NCBI GenBank assembly: GCA_947497895.1
Contig: CANMIL010000012.1
Span: forward strand, 45,005-109,004
DNA: 64,000 bases
Direction of reading: 5' to 3'
DNA from: an uncultured Tenacibaculum sp.
Lineage (GTDB): Bacteria; Bacteroidota; Bacteroidia; Flavobacteriales; Flavobacteriaceae
Numbering within the stretch: position 1 is the first letter of the stretch; every line of letters starts with the position of its first letter. A program made the translations under genes and the position numbers. The notes beneath the pieces are model-generated. The model did no database searches and was not told the DNA's origin. It worked only from the letters and a program-made list of their open reading frames with translations. Positions 1-5,973 of the stretch are shown here, piece after piece.

Positions 1-1
1 T

Positions 2-739
2 TGCTATTTACTATTCTTAACTCCTAAAGAGGAACGTTTTAATTTCGCTGAGCATACGCAAGGAAATTATCTATCTCAAAAAATATTCGATATTTTAATT
101 TTTCAGTATCCCAATTACTCAAACGCTTATTTTGAAAAATCGGTTGCCTTTAACAAAAGAGGTGATTATCAAAAAGGCTTCGAGTATTTGAATAAAGCTG
201 TAGAGATAGATCCTACTCGACATTTAGGCTATCGAGGCTGGATAAAATTAATGAAACTTAAAGATTATAACGGCTGTATTAAAGACCTAAAACGTTTAGA
301 TACGCTAACACCAAATACTATTGATGCTCCATGGGGAGATAACATTCATTACTTACAAGGTTTGGCGTATAAAGGCTTAAAAAAATATGATGCTGCGATT
401 ACTGAATTTGATAAAAGCATTGCTTCTCAAAAAGATTCTTCATGGGTAAATCATAATTTATATTTATACAAAGGGATCATTTTAAAAGAGCAAAACAACT
501 ATAAAGAAGCTCTACATCATTTTAATTTATGTCTTCAGTTTTCTTATGACAAATCTCCCGAAGCTTATTTTCATAAAGGAAAAACCTATATGAAATTAAA
601 TCTTGTGGATAGCTCTAAAGTCTGTTTCGAAAAATCATTAACCTTGTTTAAAGAAGGCTATGCTCATAAGGATAAATACAACGAGATTATGGATGAACTT
701 TATGAGTCTGATATCAGAGAAGCTCTTAACAATCTATAA
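2..739 (+). CDS. TPR-repeat protein (5' end outside window)
   Basis: The frame is open from base 2, far upstream of the first candidate start (a TTG at 188), so the gene begins before the window and at least 245 codons are visible. The sequence shows successive tetratricopeptide helices: A-Y-F-E-K-S with GDYQKGFEYLNKAVEIDP, then LQGLAYKGLKKYDAAITEFD, then LYLYKGIILKEQNNYKEAL and AYFHKGKTYMKLN. TPRs form protein-binding solenoids; no catalytic domain is visible, so the role is unknown. It ends about 300 bp before the inserted element and is host chromosome. Confidence 0.8.
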   Translation, partial: CYLLFLTPKEERFNFAEHTQGNYLSQKIFDILIFQYPNYSNAYFEKSVAFNKRGDYQKGFEYLNKAVEIDPTRHLGYRGWIKLMKLKDYNGCIKDLKRLDTLTPNTIDAPWGDNIHYLQGLAYKGLKKYDAAITEFDKSIASQKDSSWVNHNLYLYKGIILKEQNNYKEALHHFNLCLQFSYDKSPEAYFHKGKTYMKLNLVDSSKVCFEKSLTLFKEGYAHKDKYNEIMDELYESDIREALNNL

Positions 740-760
740 CTTATAATTATACAAGATGCT

Positions 761-783
761 AGCACTTGTCTCTGACGAGTGCT
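761..783. other. Hairpin downstream of the TPR gene
   Basis: AGCACTTGT and ACGAGTGCT form a 9-bp stem (one wobble pair) around a 5-nt loop, 21 bp after the TPR stop codon. There is no T-run, so it is at best a weak terminator. The rest of 740-985 holds only the dispersed repeat listed next. Confidence 0.35.
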
Positions 784-885
784 TACCATACCAACTTAGA
801 TATTCAATGAGGATCATCATTAACGATACTCGACACAGTCGAACACTAGCCTGAGCTTGTTAAAAATCATGACAATAATGCGTAC

Positions 886-968
886 GTCATTCCGAATTTA
901 TTTTGGAATCTCATCATGCTATAAAACGAATGTGTTTGATGAGAACCTGAAACAAGTTCAGGTTGACC
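886..968. repeat. Dispersed intergenic repeat, left copy
   Basis: An imperfect inverted repeat (CATTCCGAATTTATTTTGGAAT) is followed by GATGAGAACCTGAAACAAGTTCAGGTTGACC, itself a hairpin on CCTGAAC/GTTCAGG. A second copy with the same order and orientation lies at 19661-19742. The two differ by compensatory-looking substitutions, which suggests a structured, host-wide, REP-like intergenic repeat rather than part of the inserted element. Both copies lie outside the att sites. Confidence 0.6.
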
Positions 969-988
969 ATAATCCACAATGACAATAG

Positions 989-1030
989 AAAAAACCTCAA
1001 CCATTTAAACATAAATGATTGAGGTTTTTT
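989..1030. terminator. Bidirectional terminator, the former ssrA terminator
   Basis: A long hairpin pairs ACCTCAA-c-CATTTA with TAAATG-a-TTGAGGT around an AACA loop. It has an A-run on the left and a T-run on the right, so it can work in both directions. It sits 4 bp outside attL. Before the element inserted, it would have followed the tmRNA 3' end directly. Today it faces the TPR gene on one side and the integrated element on the other. Confidence 0.75.
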
Positions 1031-1033
1031 ATT

Positions 1034-1053
1034 GTGGAGACGCCGAGAATCGA
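1034..1053. other. attL (displaced ssrA 3' end)
   Basis: GTGGAGACGCCGAGAATCGA is identical to 19077-19096. Only these 20 bases of the tmRNA end are present here. The sequence then diverges into element DNA, so this is the left junction left by integration. Confidence 0.88.
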
Positions 1054-1070
1054 CCTTGTTTTACCTTGTT
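1053..1070. repeat. Tandem ACCTTGTT motifs at the left end
   Basis: ACCTTGTT occurs at 1053-1060 and 1063-1070, one helical turn apart and directly adjoining attL. The reverse complement AACAAGGT occurs at 19001-19008 near the right end and at 3320-3327. These are candidate recombinase or excisionase binding sites. Confidence 0.45.
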
Positions 1071-1165
1071 ATACCTTAACCCTTGCTACAACTACTATAA
1101 ACACTGGATTTATAAAAAATTTATAATTCTTTTTATGGTAAAATACATATCAAATACTACCTTTA

Positions 1166-1185
1166 TTGACACCTAAATTGACACC
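1166..1185. promoter_or_regulatory. Left arm-type integrase sites (TTGACACC x2)
   Basis: TTGACACC is repeated at 1166-1173 and 1178-1185, a 12-bp period. The same pair recurs with the same period at 19013-19032, just inside the other end. Paired short direct repeats at both ends, away from the crossover core, are what arm-binding domains of tyrosine recombinases recognise. This copy is immediately upstream of the integrase start, so it may also autoregulate that gene. Confidence 0.55.
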
Positions 1186-1193
1186 CATTAGCT

Positions 1194-2438
1194 ATGACAT
1201 ACACATTCAACCTAAAGGATAAAAACAAAGATGGAGCAACCCTTATTTACCTAAAAGCTTATTTTAAAAATGAGGGAAAAAGATTTGTATACTCCACAGG
1301 AGAAACGATTCATCCAAAGGAATGGGATATAAAAAACCGACAACCAAATAATCTAACAGGAAGAACTTCAAAAGCCGATTCGCATCGAACCATAAAAAGA
1401 CAGTTAGATAGATATTCTAGTTTTTTTATGCTTATTACAGAAAGCTACAAAAACACGAATCAAGAACTAACAGTTGAAAAAATTAGACAAGAGTTTGACA
1501 AAGAATTTAAAAGAGTAGCCACAGGAAAAAATCAATTTTACGAAGCCTATGATAATTTTATGTTGTACAAACAGAAGAATCAAGAATGGTCAAAAGCTAC
1601 AATTAAAAGATACAACAACATTAAATCGTTACTCAAAGACTTTGAAAAAACGAAAAAATATAAAATAACATTTAACACAATAAATCAAAAGTTTTACACA
1701 GAGTTTACCGATTTCTGTATGGTTGATAGAAAACACATCAACAATACTTTTACACGAAATGTTGGACTCGTTAAAACCTTTCTTTTTTGGGCTTTAAAAA
1801 ACGGACATACGTACAAAGCAGACTTTATAAACTTTAAAAAGAAGCCTAAAGTAATTACCAATCAAATTGCCCTTAGAAAAGAAGATTTAGAAACTTTGCT
1901 AAAATCAGAAATGCCATCTAAAAAGTTAGAACGTGTAAAAGATGTTTTTATCTTTTCTTGCGTTACAGGTATGCGATTCGGAGAGCTAAAATATGTTTCA
2001 AAAAGTATCATTAATGGTAAAACATTACTTCTTAAAGAAGAAAAAGGTTCAGGTAAAAAAACTAGAGAAATACCACTGAGTAATATCGCCTTGCATATTT
2101 TAGACAAATACGATTATAGTTTGCCCTTAATTGCGAATCAAAAATTTAATGATTACATAAAAGAAGTATTTGAAGAAGCTGGATATACACACAACGTAAT
2201 GAAAGCATCTACCAGAGGAAAAGAAATTATCCGTGAAGAAATGCCTTTTTTCAAAAGAATTAGTTCTCATACGGCAAGAAGAACATTTATTACCATGATG
2301 AAAAGAAATGGCAAAAGCGATAAACTTATTGCCGAAATTTCAGGACATAATGATATGAAAACGCTTAACCAATATTATCAAATATCAAATGAAGATGTTA
2401 AAGATGCAGTAAATGAAACTTTTAACATTAACATTTAA
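1194..2438 (+). CDS. Tyrosine-recombinase integrase
   Basis: A 414-residue site-specific recombinase of the phage integrase family as found in Bacteroidota elements. Residues 1-100 resemble an arm-binding domain (beta-rich, YLKAYFKNEGKRFVYSTGE), 115-215 a SAM-like core-binding domain, and 235-400 the catalytic domain. Visible catalytic residues are R261 (TGMRFGEL), H359-x-x-R362 (HTARRTF), H385 (SGHNDMKT) and the nucleophile Y394 or Y395 (NQYYQ). It starts 140 bp inside attL, reading into the element, and should catalyse integration into, and with the HTH protein at 3536 excision from, the ssrA 3' end. No truncation is seen. Confidence 0.93.
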   Translation: MTYTFNLKDKNKDGATLIYLKAYFKNEGKRFVYSTGETIHPKEWDIKNRQPNNLTGRTSKADSHRTIKRQLDRYSSFFMLITESYKNTNQELTVEKIRQEFDKEFKRVATGKNQFYEAYDNFMLYKQKNQEWSKATIKRYNNIKSLLKDFEKTKKYKITFNTINQKFYTEFTDFCMVDRKHINNTFTRNVGLVKTFLFWALKNGHTYKADFINFKKKPKVITNQIALRKEDLETLLKSEMPSKKLERVKDVFIFSCVTGMRFGELKYVSKSIINGKTLLLKEEKGSGKKTREIPLSNIALHILDKYDYSLPLIANQKFNDYIKEVFEEAGYTHNVMKASTRGKEIIREEMPFFKRISSHTARRTFITMMKRNGKSDKLIAEISGHNDMKTLNQYYQISNEDVKDAVNETFNINI

Positions 2439-2455
2439 TCAACAAAAATTAATTT

Positions 2456-3298
2456 ATGAACTACGGAGAATATTATGTAAAAAAATACAATGAAAAATTT
2501 GAAAATATATGTACTAACTCTAAAGCTAATTTTGAAAGTTACTACGACACCAATTATACTTTTATTAAGGGAAGAAAATTAAACGAAATGCCTTTAATTG
2601 AAGAAATTCAAATTCTTGCAGAATCACTAGATAAATATAAAAATATATATGAAAGATGTAAAAACGTATTGGAATGGAATAAAGGCTATTATAAATCAGA
2701 CATTACAATATCCTTAATTAATGATGAAGTCCAAGAGGAATTTAAAAGATTCGTAAAAGAAGATGATTCTAATCTAACTTATAAAGACTTTTTAAAGATA
2801 TTTAGTAAAAGACAAGCCTTGAACAGTTATTTCTCTTTCATAGAAAAAAACGATAAGGAGTTAACAAAAATGTTTAACACCAAAAAGATTGGTAATTTTT
2901 TAAATGTTGTTAAAACAAATAGGGAAATACATAGACTAACGAACTTAAAAAAAGAACTTAAAAAGAAAAATGAATCCGTTTATCATTTAACACAAAATGA
3001 AAAAATGATTTTACTTCATGTTTTGTTACATGAGTTTAAAAACTCAGGCTTACATAGTTTGAGTACGGAATATTTCCGCATATTGTCATTAACATCGGAA
3101 TGTTTAATCGAAAAAGATGTAGATAAAGCGAATACAAATTTTACCAAATATCAGTATTTCTATAAAGGTGTTAATGCCTCTGACAAACCATCTTTTGAAA
3201 AACAGAAAATAATTGATGATATTTTAAAAAAACTTGAAAGTATAAAGAACATAGAAAAATTTAAAAAAGTACTTATTAGATATAAAAACTCAAAATAA
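2456..3298 (+). CDS. Unknown protein following the integrase
   Basis: A 280-residue protein rich in Lys, Asn and Glu, with no signal peptide or membrane segment and no domain that I recognise. It looks largely alpha-helical, with a strongly charged stretch near residues 150-180 (LKKELKKKNE). It begins 17 bp after the integrase stop and is probably co-transcribed. Proteins of this type often sit beside integrases in flavobacterial elements, but I cannot assign a role. Confidence 0.75.
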   Translation: MNYGEYYVKKYNEKFENICTNSKANFESYYDTNYTFIKGRKLNEMPLIEEIQILAESLDKYKNIYERCKNVLEWNKGYYKSDITISLINDEVQEEFKRFVKEDDSNLTYKDFLKIFSKRQALNSYFSFIEKNDKELTKMFNTKKIGNFLNVVKTNREIHRLTNLKKELKKKNESVYHLTQNEKMILLHVLLHEFKNSGLHSLSTEYFRILSLTSECLIEKDVDKANTNFTKYQYFYKGVNASDKPSFEKQKIIDDILKKLESIKNIEKFKKVLIRYKNSK

Positions 3299-3460
3299 TC
3301 TCCACCAAACTAAGCTCTCAACAAGGTAGTGTTAAAAGTATAAAACCCTAAAAAACAAAACATTAACAAGCGTATTAATGGTAGTTAACCACCATTAAAC
3401 CAGTGATTTTGCCTTTTATTTTATCACTAAATCAATAATCTTTGTGGTAACAAAACATAA

Positions 3461-3496
3461 ATATTCAATCCATGGATATTAGTAATTACTGAATAT
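3461..3496. promoter_or_regulatory. Nested palindromes upstream of the HTH gene
   Basis: ATATTCA (3461-3467) and TGAATAT (3490-3496) form an outer inverted repeat. It encloses two perfect 10-bp palindromes, ATCCATGGAT (3468-3477) and AGTAATTACT (3481-3490). It lies 40-75 bp upstream of the excisionase-like gene in a 237-bp gap that also holds a small AATGGT/ACCATT hairpin (about 3377-3396) and a weak promoter-like TTG(24)TAATCTTTG at 3409-3444. Probable operator or recombination site. Confidence 0.45.
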
Positions 3497-3535
3497 GATA
3501 TGTTATAAATTCTAATTTTTAAACAAAAAGAAAAA

Positions 3536-3829
3536 ATGAAAGGGATCATAGTTACGACACAAGAAGAACTTGTTGAAATTATTGATACAGCAGTTTCAGC
3601 ACGAATAAATTCATTAGAAGATTTAATTCAAAATAAATTAAATCCAAAAAAAGAAAATGTTACTGTTAAAGAAGCTGCTAAAAGGCTCAATGTTTCTGAA
3701 TTAACAGTAAGAAACTATATCAAAAAAGGCATTATTGAAGCCTCTAAAATAGGCAGAAGGATTGTTATAAACTTAGAAAGCCTTGAAAACACCTTACAAG
3801 AAGTTAAATCTTTAAAATATAGACGATAG
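3536..3829 (+). CDS. Excisionase-like helix-turn-helix protein
   Basis: A 97-residue DNA-binding protein. Residues about 43-85 are a MerR/excisionase-type HTH (VKEAAKRLNVSELTVRNYIK, then KIGRRIVINLESL with the conserved small wing). The N-terminal 40 residues are helical and may mediate oligomers. Proteins of this family (HTH_17) are commonly the recombination directionality factor of small integrative elements, or repressors of the replication genes. It stands at the head of a three-gene run (3536-5362) behind palindromic DNA, so autoregulation is plausible. Confidence 0.8.
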   Translation: MKGIIVTTQEELVEIIDTAVSARINSLEDLIQNKLNPKKENVTVKEAAKRLNVSELTVRNYIKKGIIEASKIGRRIVINLESLENTLQEVKSLKYRR

Positions 3830-3830
3830 T

Positions 3831-4151
3831 ATGGAAGATTTAAATTCACAAAATGAGGTGTTTACGAATAACTTAATTTTTATTGCTAATAATGTACAAT
3901 CAGAAATAAGTAACCTAAGAATTAACAGGCTTTCAGATTCTTTATTAAGTAAACATTTAGATTTTTATGCAGAAGAAATAGAAAAAATAAAAGATTTAGC
4001 GGTTAACAATCCAAGGTTTAAATGGCAACTTATTGAACAGGAAATAGATTTATGCTTCAAACAAGACAAATCAGTTACAGGCGTAAATATTGTTTTTGAC
4101 TGGAAAGACACACTTATTCCTAATAGACCTTTAATTAAATTAAAATTGTAA
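3831..4151 (+). CDS. Small unknown protein between HTH and helicase genes
   Basis: A 106-residue soluble protein with no recognised domain. The N-terminal two thirds look helical and acidic (DFYAEEIEKIKDLAV). It starts 1 bp after the HTH stop codon and ends 5 bp before the helicase gene, so the three are almost certainly translated from one mRNA. A helicase-loading or regulatory role would fit the position but nothing in the sequence proves it. Confidence 0.7.
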   Translation: MEDLNSQNEVFTNNLIFIANNVQSEISNLRINRLSDSLLSKHLDFYAEEIEKIKDLAVNNPRFKWQLIEQEIDLCFKQDKSVTGVNIVFDWKDTLIPNRPLIKLKL

Positions 4152-4156
4152 AAGCT

Positions 4157-5362
4157 ATGGAATATGTTAGAATAGGAACAGATTATTTTAAGATTTGTAA
4201 CGTACCATTATTTAGTGGTGATACAAACAAAACATTAATCAAGTGGACAAAAGGAGAACTTATTACAGATAAAGGAAAAGATTATTTAAATACGATAAAA
4301 AAGTATGATGGATTTATTACAATTCCAGATCATCAAAATTATCAACAAGAAATAAGCTCTTTCTATAATCAATATGAAAAAATCGAGCACAAACTCTCAA
4401 AAGGTTCATTTAAAATAACCGAAAGTTTTTTAAAACATATTTTTCAAGATCAATATGAGTTAGGTTTAGATTACCTCACTATTTTATGGCAAATGCCTAC
4501 ACAAATTCTACCTATTTTATGCTTGGTAAGCGGTTCTCGTAACACGGGTAAAACCTCTTTTTTAAAATGGTTAAAATTAATATTTCAAGGGAATATGACT
4601 ATTAACAAAAATGAAGATTTTAGAAGTAGATTTAATAGTGATTGGGCTTCTAAACTTATTATTTCTGTTGATGAAGTGCTTTTGGATAAAAGAGAAGATA
4701 GCGAGCGAATTAAAAATCTATCAACTGCGGGTTCGTATAAAGTAGAATCTAAAGGAAAAGACAAAGTAGAAACCAACTTTTTTGGAAAGTTTATTTTATG
4801 CTCTAATAATGAAGAAAATTTTATTCAAATAGATGAAAATGAAATTCGTTACTGGGTTATTAAAGTGAATTCTTTTCAAGTGGAAGATGTAGATATGTTG
4901 GAAAAATTAAAAGCAGAAATTCCTCAGTTTTTACATTATTTAAACACTCGCAAAATAGTATCAGAAAGAAAAACGAGAATGTGGTTTACCAAACAACAAA
5001 TTTACACCCCTGCATTAGATAAGGTAGTAAAAGGAAATAAAACTTATTTAAGCCAAGAAATTAAAGAGATTATTACAGAAGATTTTATTGCTTTTGAAGT
5101 GGATATTTTACGCTATACGGCAACAGATTTGTTTGAAAAACTTAACAAAGGGCTTAGAACAAATCGTTCAAGAATAACAAAATGCTTAAAGGATGATTAT
5201 AAATTAGAGCCTTATAACGGAAGTTATAAAAAATACTTTCTCTCACTTAATACCTCGCAAAAAAGCATAGTGTCTTTTGAAACAAAAAAGGGAAGGTACT
5301 ACGAGTTTCAAAAAAGCAATTTTATAGAATATTCGTTGACTGTTGACAAAGCAGTAAATTAA
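4157..5362 (+). CDS. Superfamily-3-type replication helicase (DUF5906-like)
   Basis: A 401-residue P-loop ATPase. Walker A is GSRNTGKTS near residue 126. The acidic Walker B-like segment LIISVDEVLLDKRED is near 170, and a motif-C-like segment with an Asn sensor (GKFILCSNNEE) near 216. This order matches the helicase domain of primase-helicase proteins in phages and satellites (DUF5906, D5/P4-alpha group). No primase domain is present, so it probably loads at an origin with host primase. The iteron-like tract follows directly and even begins inside its last codons, supporting a replication-initiation role for the excised element. Confidence 0.78.
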   Translation: MEYVRIGTDYFKICNVPLFSGDTNKTLIKWTKGELITDKGKDYLNTIKKYDGFITIPDHQNYQQEISSFYNQYEKIEHKLSKGSFKITESFLKHIFQDQYELGLDYLTILWQMPTQILPILCLVSGSRNTGKTSFLKWLKLIFQGNMTINKNEDFRSRFNSDWASKLIISVDEVLLDKREDSERIKNLSTAGSYKVESKGKDKVETNFFGKFILCSNNEENFIQIDENEIRYWVIKVNSFQVEDVDMLEKLKAEIPQFLHYLNTRKIVSERKTRMWFTKQQIYTPALDKVVKGNKTYLSQEIKEIITEDFIAFEVDILRYTATDLFEKLNKGLRTNRSRITKCLKDDYKLEPYNGSYKKYFLSLNTSQKSIVSFETKKGRYYEFQKSNFIEYSLTVDKAVN

Positions 5363-5694
5363 TAAGTAAAATAGCTACTCTAAGTAATAAACAAAAACGC
5401 AACAGTTCGTCAACAGAAAAACGCAAAAAACCAATGTTGACCTACTGTTGATTTTATTTTACTATGGCAACTCTCTATTTTACAAAGGTTTTTCACCTTT
5501 TTCAACGCTTCAACAGTTAAACAAATATATCTTTTACTTGGGAATAACTAATTATTGCGTTTTTATTTGCGCTTTTTTGCGAAAAAAAATTTATAAACCT
5601 TCACAATAGCCTAGCACATTTACCGTATGTAATCACATTAACAGCCTTACTTTTTTTACGCAACTATTATTTTTGCGTTTTTATTTGCGTTTTT
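5335..5694. repeat. Iteron-like origin candidate
   Basis: The 10-mer TTGCGTTTTT occurs five times: inverted at 5393-5402 and 5417-5426, direct at 5555-5564, 5673-5682 and 5685-5694. Near-copies lie at 5568-5582. A 17-bp unit, TTGCGTTTTTATTTGCG, is exact at 5555-5571 and 5673-5689. TGTTGA(C) occurs at 5341, 5409 (inverted), 5435, 5446 and 5510 (inverted). A small AAAGGT/ACCTTT hairpin lies at 5484-5500. The tract is AT-rich, non-coding and directly follows the helicase gene, so I interpret it as the element's replication origin. Operator sites for the cargo operon are the alternative. Confidence 0.6.
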
Positions 5695-5731
5695 TATTAA
5701 TAACAACTTCAACTCTTTCCATCAAAGTAAA

Positions 5732-5761
5732 TTGATAAAAAACCTCAATTCATTACTTTTG
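5732..5761 (+). promoter_or_regulatory. Bacteroidota-type promoter of the defence operon
   Basis: TTG at 5732-5734, a 19-bp spacer and TACTTTTG at 5754-5761 match the Bacteroidota primary sigma consensus TTG-N17-23-TAnnTTTG. Transcription should start near 5768, giving an untranslated leader of about 205 nt before the UvrD-like gene. Confidence 0.7.
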
Positions 5762-5967
5762 CAAGCTATTAATAATGACGGAATAGTTGCATTTATAACT
5801 TGAATCCACCTAATTTTTTCATTTAAATCGATTACTTAGTATAACAATTAAATTCTAAGATAGTTTCGTATTCAGTAAAAATGATATATTAATCTATTTT
5901 GAGACTATATGATTAATCTAAAAGAAAAGGTTTATATATTTATGTTTTTCTAAAAATTGAATCAACC

Positions 5968-5973
5968 ATGTAA
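5968..5973 (+). promoter_or_regulatory. Start-stop ATG-TAA abutting the first cargo start codon
   Basis: ATG-TAA directly precedes and is in frame with the ATG at 5974. A ribosome starting on the first ATG would stop at once. Such start-stop elements can lower or tune expression of the next frame, but this one could also be chance. The rest of the leader (5768-5967) holds no ORF that I can support. Confidence 0.3.

Noticed and set aside
188..190. TTG as the start of the first gene
   Set aside because: The same frame stays open to the window edge and encodes further TPR-like residues, so the gene starts outside.
3298..3307. Internal att-like TCTCCACCA
   Set aside because: Only 8-9 bases resemble the ssrA end; no flanking match, so no evidence for a nested insertion.
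5335..5694. CRISPR array
   Set aside because: Repeats are only 10-17 bp, occur in both orientations and have irregular spacing; no cas gene is near. The Cas4-like domain belongs to the UvrD fusion.
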